From: Folioceros fuciformis
Lineage: Eukaryota > Anthocerotophyta > Anthocerotopsida > Anthocerotales
Direction of reading: 5' to 3'
DNA: 56,823 nucleotides
NCBI GenBank assembly: GCA_049999805.1
Contig: JBNGIO010006211.1
Location: 79,026-135,848 of the forward strand
The notes beneath the pieces are model-generated. The model had not been told where the DNA came from, did not search any database, and saw nothing but the letters and a program-made list of their open reading frames with translations. The translations under genes and the position numbers were made by a program. Below, piece after piece: positions 20,617 to 35,102 of the stretch; the first letter of the stretch is position 1, and the number at the start of each line of letters is the position of its first letter.

Positions 20617-21322
20617 TCTGACGCGCTTCCCAGCCTCCTTCACACCTTGCTGCTACATGCGTCTTGCCCTGCCGATGCAAGAAAACCATGGCATGCAAGC
20701 AACGCACATCCAAATGCTCTGCCCCACCAGCAACAACATCGCTCAACGTCCACGCCTTTGCTTCAAGCTCACTCCTCCGTGTTTTCCCCCCAGGTCGACA
20801 GTCAAATCCAACGCCCTCCCACTCCCCTGATGCGAGCACTCTGCGGCCACTCCCCTTGACATTCAAATCTGCAAGCTCCCGTTCCGCCTTGCATGACGTG
20901 CCCCCCAGACGCCGTGTCCCAGATTCTCCGCTGCAAGCCAGACGCCCCGAAATTTCCTTCAACCTCCGTATGCGCGTCAGCCCTCGTCCCAACCTCCTCG
21001 CTGAGGGAGCGACATTCTACCACAACAAGCGACCATCCAGACCAAATTCTGGACCAGCTTCTCCCTCCTTCTACGAACTCTCTCGTCTACAATATACATA
21101 CTGCCACCTTATAAAAATAAATTCTAACAACGTAGAAGACCGGGCCAGACTTTCACGACGCATCGCCGTTCAAACAAATTAATGCATCTTAAGGCAATGC
21201 TCGCGCGCGTGTGCTCTCAAGTCAGGGGAATATGACACCAATTCAAGTACAGAACCAAGTCCTGTTGTCGTTGTCCATGGGATACAGTTGGGTAAATCTA
21301 CCGTGTAGGTAGAAGGGATTGT
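20617..21322. other. Kinase upstream region and VTE1 3' region
   Basis: Both flanking genes are on the minus strand, so this holds the kinase promoter and 5' leader plus the VTE1 3' untranslated region. The open frames here are GC-rich shadows without family motifs. Confidence 0.55.
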
Positions 21323-23539
21323 CTACAGACCAGGAGGTTTTAGAAATGGAGCGGGTGTGAACAGCTTCTCAACGTCCACGGGGAGACTCAGGACACTTTT
21401 GGCAGGGTCTGGAACCTTGGACACATTCTTCCATGAACTGTACCACGGGCCGCCTCCAACTTCCAGGGCTGCCATGTCGCTTGTTGTGTCCAGAACGGCC
21501 TGAGAATGAAGGTTCCGTGGCACACAATGGTTAGGGCAGGTCATGTGGAGGGGCAGGGGGGGAAGGAGAAGAAGGAGAGGGTTTCCTTGGGGCGGGATTT
21601 ACTTTGCCTCGGCGGCCGCCAACACGCTCCCAGATTTGAAGCTCCAAGTCTCCAAAGAAAGTATCTCTGCAAAAGGGTGCCAGACCAGCCTCTGCAGTTG
21701 GAGCTCGGAGCACGGTGCCCTCCCTCTTGGTAGTGGCTATCAGTTGGGCCTGCAGGAACACACAGCGAATATGAGGCCATGGTGGTGCTGACATGACATG
21801 ACTCACTGTTACCGAGGAGTGTGGAAGGAGGGGGGAACCTCATACTGGTCATTTCGAGCAGACATTCGCCATGAGCCCCATGTGCTGATATCCCAGTCCA
21901 CCTCGCCTGCCCATGGAATGAACTCAAAGTGCTTGCCAGCGTAATGGACACCAATCTGTTGTTCGATGAGAGAACACAGCACAGTGAGCGGAACAGGCGT
22001 AGTTGGCTTTGCTTGATGGCTCAGACATCAAGAGCTGACTTGTTGCCATGGGATAGTACCATTGCAACTTCCTCCACACCGCCTGGAAGCAGGGGAAGAG
22101 CTCGTTTTCCTCCACCTGCCGTGAGAGCAACCTCACCAGATACCCCATCGAAGACATTGCATTGGATCTACATTGCCATACATATCATGCAACATCATGG
22201 GCTCCGTGGGCGTCACAGGTGAGGGTTGCACAAGACATGATAAATGTCGCAGGTGATACCCAGAACCACTTTTGTGGAAAGGAGCCTCCCCAGTTCTTCT
22301 CTGAATAGCAGGGGGCGTCTTCAAATTCAAATCTCTTGCTTCCCCACTCAATCCAGCCTGTCGTAATGTGCAATCCAAAAGTCAGATGACATTGCATTCC
22401 CCAGAGAAAACATTACGGTAGAATCAAGCAGAGATACAACATCCAGTACCCGAGGAAAGGCCACCAGCCATGCAAATCTGCCAATGGGGTTCAAAAACAG
22501 GAAAGGCTGCCAACCACCCCGCTGTGGCTTTCTGCGTGGAACCCTCATCACCCCACCCATACACGGGCCGCGTGCTGTACTCCCACCTCACCGTCTCCAC
22601 TGTCCTCAAATACGGAGATCTGCACCACGACGACAGGAGCCACGGATACGTCAGATCAGCAGCAGATGCGACAGCTCGGCATCCCAAGGCTCCCCTCAGC
22701 CCAAACCCTCACCGTCCATTGTCACGAAGGAAACCTTGGTGCCATGTAGGAGAGACCTGAAATCCCTCCTCAGTCCGCTCCCAAAACTCCTGTCCTACGA
22801 CTCAAGCACGTGACAGTTAGCTTGGCTGGTGGCAGCAAACAACACTAACATAATTCATGGATGATTCTGACGTTACATGGGTGATTATGACGTTACCCCA
22901 GACGGCACTTCTGCTGTAGGCGGAGATGCTCCTGCCTTCCCTACGAACGTACTCCCCAAGGCCAGTTCATGCCTGCCTGCCTTGCACATTACCATGAACT
23001 TTTCATCACAAAGCGAGCAAGCAGCAAGTCACCAAGTTTCACGGCAAGCGGGCGGTGGAATAACTTACTGCCCCAGAAATTTCTCACAGTCGGCTCAAAT
23101 TGGCAGACGTACTCGTCATCAGCGCCCAGTACCTGAGCCCCAACGCCAGGAAACCTGGGGCCCGACACCAATGCCTCTAACCCCTTGGGCAGAGACCCAG
23201 GGTCTTCCACCGAGTACATCCAAGCAAAGCTCTGCTTCTCCTGCGGAATGGAGACCTTGAAGTACCAGCCTTCAAAGAATCGGCGACTGGTGCCATCGAA
23301 GTGGTACCTGCAAGCAGCACACAGCCCGCTCTTCAGTCCAGGAAGAGACGACGCCACGGACATCAAGACTTGCGGGCTCTTTCAAACGCTCACCCACTGT
23401 GCGGAGTCCGAGTGTCCCTGTCTCTGCCCTTCACACACACAGATGCAGTTGCGGTTGCGTTGCGAGGCCGTCTCCCACGCCCTCTTCGAATGCCGCCCAG
23501 CTTGTGGTGCAGAGGGCACGGTGCAACAAGAGAAGCCAT
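21323..23539 (-). CDS. VTE1: Tocopherol cyclase VTE1, plastid
   Basis: Exons in coding order: 23539-23394, 23307-23069, 22976-22897, 22789-22713, 22619-22450, 22357-22260, 22167-22060, 21955-21839, 21749-21603, 21499-21323. They total 1359 nt, or 452 aa. The enzyme closes the chromanol ring of tocopherols in plastids (plastoglobules). Exon 1 encodes an Arg- and Ala-rich transit peptide ending RTPHSG. Hallmarks then follow in order: FFEGWYFKVSIP, FMYSVE-like WMYSVEDPGS, GPRFPGVGAQVLGADD, FWG/HELALGSTF, RWEYSTRPVYGWGD, AAFPVFEPHWQICMAGG, WIEWGSKRFEFEDAP, YSEKNWGG, EVALTAGGGKR, GVHYAGKHFEF, ELQIWERV, VGGGPWY and the C-terminal FLKPPGL. No break is seen. Phases are consistent and all introns are GT-AG. 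Confidence 0.96.
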
Positions 23540-24162
23540 TCCCCTCTACTCTCGACGAGGCCCCTGAGAAGCAGGAAGGGACTCCACCCAGAAAGCTGGA
23601 GGGGACTCCGCTCAGAAGCAGAAAGGAAAGACGCTGTAGTCTTGTTATCTAAACAGTCGAGGCGCACCAAGCGCCAAGTGTAGGTCGTTTTCATGCATGA
23701 GTTGGTAACCATGGGGGCACCACCATGGGCACGTGAACACCTTACAGTTGCCAGCGTTGTGGGATTCTTGCGCGTCAGTAGAGCCTGGACTCTGGAACAC
23801 GATCAAAGCACTGCAGGATGTAACCACGGAATTGAAGGGTAATAGAAAGGAATGTAAAGGAATAAACGCTCCGAAAGTACATAAGGGAATGAATGCATCA
23901 CTTGCCGTGTTCCACGAGTGACAAAAAGGAAGAAACCACTCCGTGATGGGTGGAGACCTGCTGGCCGCAGGCATGGCAGCTACACAGCTCTAGAACATGT
24001 TCAAAGACTATCCCGCATGTGTTCGCTCGTACAACACTCAAGCAGCAACGGATTTCCGAGATGAAGCTTGGCGGAAAAACAATGAAGGGAGGGACAGCAG
24101 CTCAGCCGAAGCCGAGGCCAAAACTCGCCCGGACACCTCAGTCACCACCCTTCTGAAGGTGA
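23540..24162. other. VTE1 upstream and RABA 3' region
   Basis: VTE1 promoter side and the 3' flank of the Rab gene. No gene motif was found in either strand's open frames. Confidence 0.5.
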
Positions 24163-25042
24163 TCAGTTGGTGCAGCACGCTCTCTTCTTGGCTGCGGCAG
24201 CGCTATCGGTGTTCCCCGGGACTATGATCGCAGTCCCTTCTCCTGGACCAGACGTAGAGGTTTCTTCGGAGGCCAAAGCTTTCTTGCTTACTATCCGGTA
24301 AATTTCAGTCAAAATCCTCTGGAATGCCTTCTCCACATTCGTAGATTCCAGAGCCGATGTCTCAACAAACGAGAGCCCCTCTCGCTCAGCGAAACTCGAC
24401 GCATCCTCGGTGGTGACTCCTCTGAGATGTTTGAGGTCCGACTTGTTGCCTACCAGCATGATAACAATATTGGAATCCGCATGATCCCTTAGCTCCTTCA
24501 ACCACCTTTCCACATTCTCGTACGTGATGTGCTTGGTGATATCATACACAAGAAGCGCCCCAACTGCTCCCCGGTAATAAGCACTTGTAATTGCCCTGTA
24601 CCGTTCTTGCCCTGCTGTGTCCCAAATCTGAGCTTTCAGGGTCTTTCCGTCCACCTGAAACACAGACATATCACCAACCCTAAATACAGCGTCCTCGCCC
24701 GGCTCGCCTACCTTGTCCCATACTCCATGAGTAAGGTTTCAAACCTAAAAGCCAAGACCCCGACAAGACTATCACAGCGCCTTACCAGAGCACCACCTTA
24801 CATTTTTGCTTTCAAAGCAACGAAACAATCAAGCTCATGTTAGCTCCGACGCAAAAGGGGAAAGATACCTGTATTGAGCGAGTTGCAAATTCCACACCAA
24901 TGGTGGACTTGGACTCCAAACAAAACTCGTTTCTAGTGAATCTGGACAGCAAATTGGACTTGCCAACGCCCGAATCACCGATCAACACAATTTTAAACAA
25001 ATAGTCGTACTCCTCATCTTTATGAGCCATCGCCCCTCCCAC
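24163..25042 (-). CDS. RABA1: RabA (Rab11-type) small GTPase
   Basis: Two exons, 25042-24869 and 24654-24163, encoding 221 aa, or 217 aa from the second Met. Rab GTPases of this clade direct trans-Golgi/endosome to plasma-membrane traffic. Nucleotide-binding motifs are intact: GDSGVGKS (G1), the switch I Thr in [17 protein letters not shown] (G3), NKSD (G4) and ETSAL (G5). The C-terminus KKRACCTN carries the double-Cys prenylation site usual in plant Rab[19 protein letters not shown]-type wording and ATRSIQVD fit RABA1 better than RABA2. The single intron sits at the junction after switch I, as in plant RabA genes. Start choice between residue 1 and residue 5 ([10 protein letters not shown]) is open. 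Confidence 0.95.
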
Positions 25043-28115
<3,073 letters not shown>

Positions 28116-28863
28116 GGGCCAGGTTTGATTAGAGAGTTGAGTCTCCACCTTTGGATTTACAACTCAGCCATCCCTCAAGTGTAGGGAGGGATGATGCTGG
28201 AGGTGTGTGAATTTAGCATCGTTGGTGNNNNNNNNNNGTAGGGAGGGATGATGCTGGAGGTGTGTGAATTTAGCATCGTTGGTGCCTTGTTTTGGGAGAG
28301 ACCATGTTTTGGAGTTTGAAAGCCCATCCAAAGTGTGAAGTATGTATGTACATGCCGTGGTTGAGGATGACCGTGGTCAAAATGCTCCATGTCTGCAACA
28401 GTGTTGGCGTAGAGGGTGTCAGGAATGTTGGAGGCCACCAGGCTTTTGGGCTGTACAATCGGAGGCGTAGTGCGATGGTGGTGATGGAGCATGCGATGGG
28501 TCCCAGTCGTTCGCACCCGCGCTCCGCTCGCTCAAATCCCCGCAAAACTGCTGCTGGCTGTCCCTGACTGGCCGCTACCTTCCGCTTCTCCCTCGGTTGG
28601 GCCTCGCAGATCTGCCCTGTCCGCCCTGGCTTCCCCGCGAGTTTGCCGCTGGTGTCCCGATCCGTGTCTTCTCGGCCCGTGCCGGAAGCGGGAAGCGCTG
28701 TGAGCTCGGTTTGCGTTTCCGACGGAATTGGGCGATTTGCAGGAGGGATGGCCGGGAAGGAGGCCGGTGTTTGGGATTTGTGGGCGGTAGGATTAGCGCA
28801 ATTCGGGATGGTGGGCGGGATTGAGCTTGGGAGGTAGGAATTCGGAAGCCTGAGTGGGTCACG
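28116..28863. other. Intergenic region with a 10-N gap between identical 47-bp flanks
   Basis: Bases 28181-28227 are identical to 28238-28284, and only the Ns at 28228-28237 separate them. The rest is the VPS41 upstream region, GC-rich from about 28490. No gene is seen. Confidence 0.8.
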
Positions 28864-31800
28864 ATGGTAGAGGAGGATCCTGAATCCAAAACCAACGGCA
28901 TGGGGACGGACGCTCCTGTGCTGGCCCAGGCCCTAGACGGGATCCAGCCCACGGATGTCCCCGGGGATGTTTCGCAGGATGGAGTGGATGGGGACGATGA
29001 GCTGGAAGAGGACGATGCCGCAGATGATGATGAGGACGATGAGCAGGCATTGTCCGACGAGGACGAGCCGCGGCTCAAGTATCAGCGCCTGGGAGGCAGC
29101 GTGCCAGGGATTGTGGGTGCTTCGGGAGCCTCGTGTCTCACGGTTGCCGATCGGATCATAGCCCTCGGCACCAGTGCCGGGACTGTGCATCTTCTGGATT
29201 ATCAGGGTAACCAGGTGCGGGGATTTTTCGATTTCCTTTTTCCTTGGTGGCTTCAATTCGTTGCATTTGGAGAGGGCGGAGTGGTTGACACGGTTGGAGT
29301 GGGCTGGATGCTGTAGGTGAAGGAATTTTCGGTGCACTCCGAACCTGTGAACGAGCTGAGCTTTGATGTGGATGGGGAGTACATTGGGAGTTGCTCGGAC
29401 GATGGAACTGTCGTTGTCAGCAGCCTGTATTCGGATGAGAAGGAGAGGCATGATTATCATAGACCGGTGAAGGCTGTGGCGTTGGATCCAGAGTATGGCA
29501 GGAGAGCGTCTAAGCAATTTGCTGCCGGAGGATTAGCTGGACAGCTTATCCTCAACAGCAAAGGTTGGCTTGGTGCTCGTGACGTGGTAACACTCCTGGA
29601 CCATACTGAATGGTTATGGTTGTCGTCTTTCCTGTGTTGAAGTTGTTTCTTGGGCCTGTTTTCTCCAGGTTCTGCATGCCGGGGAGGGCGCTATCCATGC
29701 CATCAAGTGGAGGACGAGTCTCATTGCCTGGGCAAATAATCTTGGGGTCAAGGTTTATGATACTGCCACCCAGCAACGGCTGTCATTCATCGAGCGTCCA
29801 CCTGAGAGCCCTCGGCCCGAACTGTTGAGGCCACAGATAGTGTGGCAGGTCTGGCTGCGTGACGAGCAAGTCCTCCTTGTTTTCTTTGTTTGTTTTCTGC
29901 AGGAATCGTGGCCTCAAGTTCTTTGTTTGTTGGTCTGTAGGATGATGCCGTCTTTGTAATTGGGTGGGCAGACTCTGTGAAAGTGGCTGCCGTTCGTACA
30001 AGGTCTTTTGAAAACAGAGGTGTATTGGGTTCCTCGCCTGCAGCTGCTTTGGGTGGCGATCTTCTGGGACGAGCAGCAAGAACCACCATCAGCACGAAAT
30101 ATGTTGAAATAGTAGCTTCCTTCAGAACAGACTACTACATCTCTGGTGTTGCACCCTACGGTGATTCAATCGTGGTTCTAGCTTACATACCCCAGGCAGG
30201 CACTAGTGGCAATGAGCCCTCGAATGGCACCTTTCAAAACCAGGTGGAGCGTGATGTTGAAATCTACTGTCATGGTCTTTGTTAGTTTTGAATCAGCCAG
30301 TAGGAGGGAAGCTGATTCCTTTCATGCTTTGCCCGTCTCAGGGCATATCCAACAGGCCGGAGATGCACATTGTGACTCGGAGGAATGAAGAGCTTGCGTC
30401 CTCAGATGCACTCTCTGTGCTTGGTTATGAGCATTACGAAGCAAAAGACTACCTCTTGGCCCATGCTCCATTTTTAGGTGTTCTCACATGCGTCTAAGAA
30501 ACTCATCGTGTGCTGCATGTACTTTTTCGAAGGCTGAGGATCTGAGAATTTCCTAGGTATGTTCCACAGGCAGTAGCAGTGGTGGTGGCCAATGGGCAGA
30601 AGGTTATGAACCTTTGTACTATATTGTGTCCCCGAGAGATGTAGTGGTTGCACGCCCAAGGTATGGTGTCAGTCAGATTCGATTTGGTTTGATGATATCA
30701 TGTACCTTTGTCTATACTGAGCTGCGGTCACTTACCAGGGATGCTGAAGACCATGTGGCTTGGCTTCTTCAACATGGATGGCATGAGAAAGCTCTGGCTG
30801 CTGTGGAGGCTGGTAATACTAGGATGGAGCTCCTTGACGAGGTGAATCCATGTCAGAAATCTATGGTTTCCTGTCACCTTGAAAGTTCTGGAAGGATGCA
30901 CTGTCCCTCTGATGGGCATCAGTTGCCAGAATGTAGCTAAAGTGATGAGTGTATCTTGCTTAACTCTGATGCCCTCGGTGTTTCTTCTTTGGCAGGTGGG
31001 TTCCAGGTACTTGGATCACTTGGTGTTGGAAAGACAATATGCTCAAGCTGCCGCCCTTTGTCCTAAGCTATTACGTGGTTCTGCCTCAGCCTGGGAAAGG
31101 TAGCAATTGCTTGACTTAGAGCAAGAAGATTACATGGTTTCTCGTCACACTTATTGGCATACTGTATAATGATGGGGTCGGTTGGTTTGGTCCGAGTGCA
31201 GATGGATTATGAACTTTGCTCAGCTACGGCAGCTCCCAAAGCTTGCACCTTATGTTCCAACCAGCAATCCACAGCTTCGCGATACTGTATATGAGGTACG
31301 TGGACTTACTATGTGGTTGTCTGGCACAATTCATAGTTTTGCCTAGCTGATGGTAAAGTGATTTCTCACTGTCCTCCGCAGATTGTTCTCAATTCTCTTC
31401 TTATAAATCCTGCTTTCCACGAAGAACTGCTTTCAACCATCAAGACGTGGCCATCAAATATTTACTCCGTGCCGACAATCATCAATGCAGCGGAGTTACA
31501 GTTGAACACTAGTCTGAGATCCCAAACACTGCAAGAGGTGTGTAACCCAGTTACCAGGCCATTGACTGTACTGTTAAGCTCTGATTTCCTTGGCTAACAG
31601 CTCTGTTGATCAACAGGCGCTTGCAACCCTGTACCTGATGGTAGAGCAGTTTGATAAAACGCTTGCAATATATCTTGAGGTACCTGAGCATAGACCCGGT
31701 CATTCACCAGGTGTCAAGAGCATGTGCACCAGATGGTACCTCCCTGCTCATGTCAATTTTGTGGCTGGCAGTTACAAAAACCAATAGCACTTGAATTCAT

Positions 31801-33681
31801 CGAGCAGCACAATCTGTATGGGGCTGTCCGAGATAAAGTAAGTGTGCAGACATAGCTCTTGCTACCAGATACACTTCTCTCGTGAAATGGTGTTACTAAC
31901 CAATTGGGGCCTCTCAGGTGATTCCTTTGATGAGTCTAGACGGAAAGCGAGCAGTTTCACTCTACGTGCAGCAGAGCAATATGATACCCGCCTCAGAAGT
32001 CGTTCCTCAGCTGTTGAAGGAGGGAAATGATGCCCAGTACAAGGCTCTTCTGCATTCATACTTGCATGCACTGTTTGAGAAAGATCCAAATGCTGGCAAA
32101 GACTATCATTATCTGCAGGTGTGTTGGGCTATTCCAAAGAACCTTGTGGGCCCAGCTCTCGTCAGAGAGCTTCGACCTCATGTCCTTCACATGTTGCAGG
32201 TTGAACTGTATGCAGAGTATGAGCCACGGTTATTACTTCCATTCTTGAGAAGCAGTCAGCATTACACACTCGACAAGGTACAGCAACTATTCTATCCGTC
32301 GGAGGCGTACCTGACTCTGATTCATGTCAGAGGCGTAGCTGACACTGTTTTACGTACCTCAGTGTGAAAGCTACTACTTGTCATGCCTGCAGGCTTATGA
32401 GATCTGCAAAAGGAGAGGCTTGACCAAGGAGATGGTTTTTATTCTCGGGAGAATGGGCAATACGAGAGAGGCCCTTGCTCTTATCATCAACCAGCTCAGA
32501 GATATGCAGCAGGTAAGCAGCAAGTGAACACTACTCTCGGTTGCTGAATTTGTGTTTGTGCTCCAATGCTAAATATCCGTCTTTTCTCAGGCCATAGATT
32601 TTGTTACAGCGCAACATGATGACGAGTTATGGGATGAGCTCATCAATCAGTGCCTGAACAAGCCTGAAATGGTACCCCAAATTCTGTTGAGAGCAACTTT
32701 AGATTTAACTAGCTGGCGACCACACACTGTGGTAGAATTACGGATTTAGATTGACATTGCCTCTCTTGGTGGAGCAGGTAGGTGCTTTGCTGGAGTACAC
32801 AGTGGGCAATATCGATCCTCTTCACTTGGTTAACAAAATTCCTCGTGGAATGGCGATTCCCCGGTAAGTTGGCAGCCACCTTGCTGGGCAATCTGACCGT
32901 CCTTGCCATCCTTGACTCTCCTTGGCGAGCTCTCGGTCATGACCCTGTGACATGGCAGTTTGAGAGACCGGCTGGTGAAGATCATTACTGACTACAGGAC
33001 GGAAACGTCACTGCGGCAGGGATGCAATGACATCCTCAAGGTCATACAGCTATCCAGACCTGTTACTCCGAATCATTTCCTGCCTTTCCTCCTGACACAC
33101 AATTCACTGATAATGTGTTGCCTCCGTAGGCGGATTGTGTAGACCTTCTGGTCCGATACTACCACGAAGCTCGCCATGCCATCCGAGTGGGAGGCCCGGA
33201 AGGCGGGGTAAGCAGCGTGGGTGCAACCTCCACACCAAGCAGCAAGAGGGGCTTCAAACAAGCGGCAGCAGCCCCATCGCGTCCCGTTTCAACGAAAACA
33301 GGCAGCACCGGACGCAGGTCTAACGTTGGCGGCAGCGGCAGATGCTGCATCTGCCTGGACCCGGTAGGACTCCAGAACGTGGCTGTCGTGGCTTTCTTCT
33401 GCACCCACGCCTATCATGTCACCTGTCTCCAAGACCCCGCCAGCATCTCCAACGCCGGGCGCGGAATTTTAGAGAAAGGCCAATCCGGTATCGTCTCCAG
33501 CAGAGATGTGCGCCGCGACGGCACAGCTCCAACACAGAATGGAGACGACGCCTCCAGTTCTACCTCCTCCAAGGGCCCCGAGATGAGGTGCATCCTGTGC
33601 ACCACGGCAGCTTCCGCTTCTAAGAAGAGAGGCGACGACGGGCCTTCCGTCGCTAGAGCGACCAACGGCTGGGGAGCGTAA
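28864..33681 (+). CDS. VPS41: VPS41, HOPS-complex subunit with C-terminal RING
   Basis: Nineteen exons: 28864-29214, 29317-29583, 29669-29848, 29941-30243, 30342-30477, 30570-30660, 30739-30841, 30996-31099, 31202-31295, 31382-31537, 31617-31679, 31772-31837, 31918-32118, 32200-32277, 32393-32512, 32591-32671, 32778-32863, 32959-33040, 33130-33681. They total 3114 nt, or 1037 aa, all in phase. VPS41 tethers endosomes to the vacuole within HOPS. An acidic N-terminal stretch (about 30-65) precedes a WD40-like propeller (GTSAGTVHLLDYQGN, GSCSDDGTVVV, WRTSLIAWANNLGVKVYD). An alpha-solenoid clathrin-repeat region follows (AWLLQHGWHEKAL, PKLLRGSASAWER, LPFLRSSQHY, FILGRMGN, QHDDELW). The C-terminus is a RING-type zinc finger (CCICLD near 926, FFCTHAYHVTC, CILC near 1011). 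The RING is followed by a short tail ending NGWGA. No defect is seen. Confidence 0.96.
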
Positions 33682-35102
33682 TGTCCCAAGAGCTTTCCAA
33701 TCTTTTGTTCTCCTCTTTTGCCGGCATGAGTCTTCCCTCTCCTCGTCAAGCGGAATGAAACAAAATCTTTGTATCTCATCCTCTTCTCTGCCCTTCCCCC
33801 CGGCACCATCAACAAATGAGCGTATCACGTCCAGTCGATGACCAAAATCGCGGACTCGCGGCAAAGCCTTGGATCACGTGTTGCCGCACTTGAACATCTT
33901 CGCTAAGGGCATCGAGCATGAAATGTTACGGAGTCCGTTGATAATAAACTGCACGGAAGGCGGGGGGCAAGCCAGCTTGCAGCGCTCTCATCAGTCCGCG
34001 GGTGGAGCGTGAATGGTGGGTGAAGCTGTTTGGACGCGGCCGGTGTCCCTTCCCTTCGCCAGGCCAGGACAACAGCTGGAGCAGGCACAGGTCGCGTCCC
34101 CGCGGAACGCACACCGGACTCCTCATGATGGGCTTGGCCAGGGCCACACGGACAGCTGGTCGTCACGACCCGTCGCGTACCGCTGCTGCTTCCCCGAAGG
34201 AACGCGTGTCCGTCTAATTTTGACGCCGGAGTGCAGCTTCGGGGAGGCTTGGCGGGAACTGTTTGTCCGGGTGCTTGGAGTTCAGCGGCGCCGGTCGGAG
34301 ATCTCCACAAATGTCATTCGGGGATGAGATTTGTGTAGATGGCTAATCGATCCCGGCCAGCCACGGAATTTGGGAATGCGCCTGCATGGAAATCGCAAGC
34401 GTTNNNNNNNNNNNNNNNNNNNNNNNNNNNNNNNNNNNNNNNNNNNNNNNNNNNNNNNNNNNNNNNNNNNNNNNNNNNNNNNNNNNNNNNNNNNNNNNNN
34501 NNNGGGGGGCTTCCTTGCTTCCTTTTAGTGTTACAGGTTATGCGTGTGTGTCAAATGGGGCCGGGCAGGGACTCGAGGTCCGAGGTAGATTATCGAGAAA
34601 CGTGGGTTGATTCCGTTTCGTAGGGCACTGGGAGGAAGGCAGGAGCTGGGGACTGGTTTTTTCTGGCTTTGAGAGCAGTAGGAATTGGCGGACAGTGAAA
34701 GGGAGCGTGAAAGTTCCGGCGCCTGGTAGGCCATGCCTGCGGGTGGCCTGGTGACAGCTTGCCGCACTCCCCGCTGCTCTCAAAGACCCGGAGCGGAGGG
34801 GAGAGGAGAGGTGAAAGGCGTTGACGCGGGCCAATACTTGTGCTGTCTGCTGGCAAATTCGGGGACCCGGGACGTGGCGGAGCCTTGCGCTGGGTAGTTG
34901 GAGCGCATCCTGCTACTGTTCTCGTTGTGGTGGGTGGTGGTGTTCCTGCTGGAGCTCTTGATCGGGAGGAGCTGTATCGTTCTGGGCGTCTCGGGGTCAG
35001 TGNNNNNNNNNNNNNNNNNNNNNNNNNNNNNNNNNNNNNNNNNNNNNNNNNNNNNNNNNNNNNNNNNNNNNNNNNNNNNNNNNNNNNNNNNNNNNNNNNN
35101 NN
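33682..35102. other. VPS41 3' flank and upstream region of the ankyrin-AAA gene, with two 100-N gaps
   Basis: Gaps of exactly 100 N lie at 34404-34503 and 35003-35102, the usual placeholder for unknown length. The sequence between them has no recognisable exon. The start of the downstream gene is probably in or near the second gap. Confidence 0.7.
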
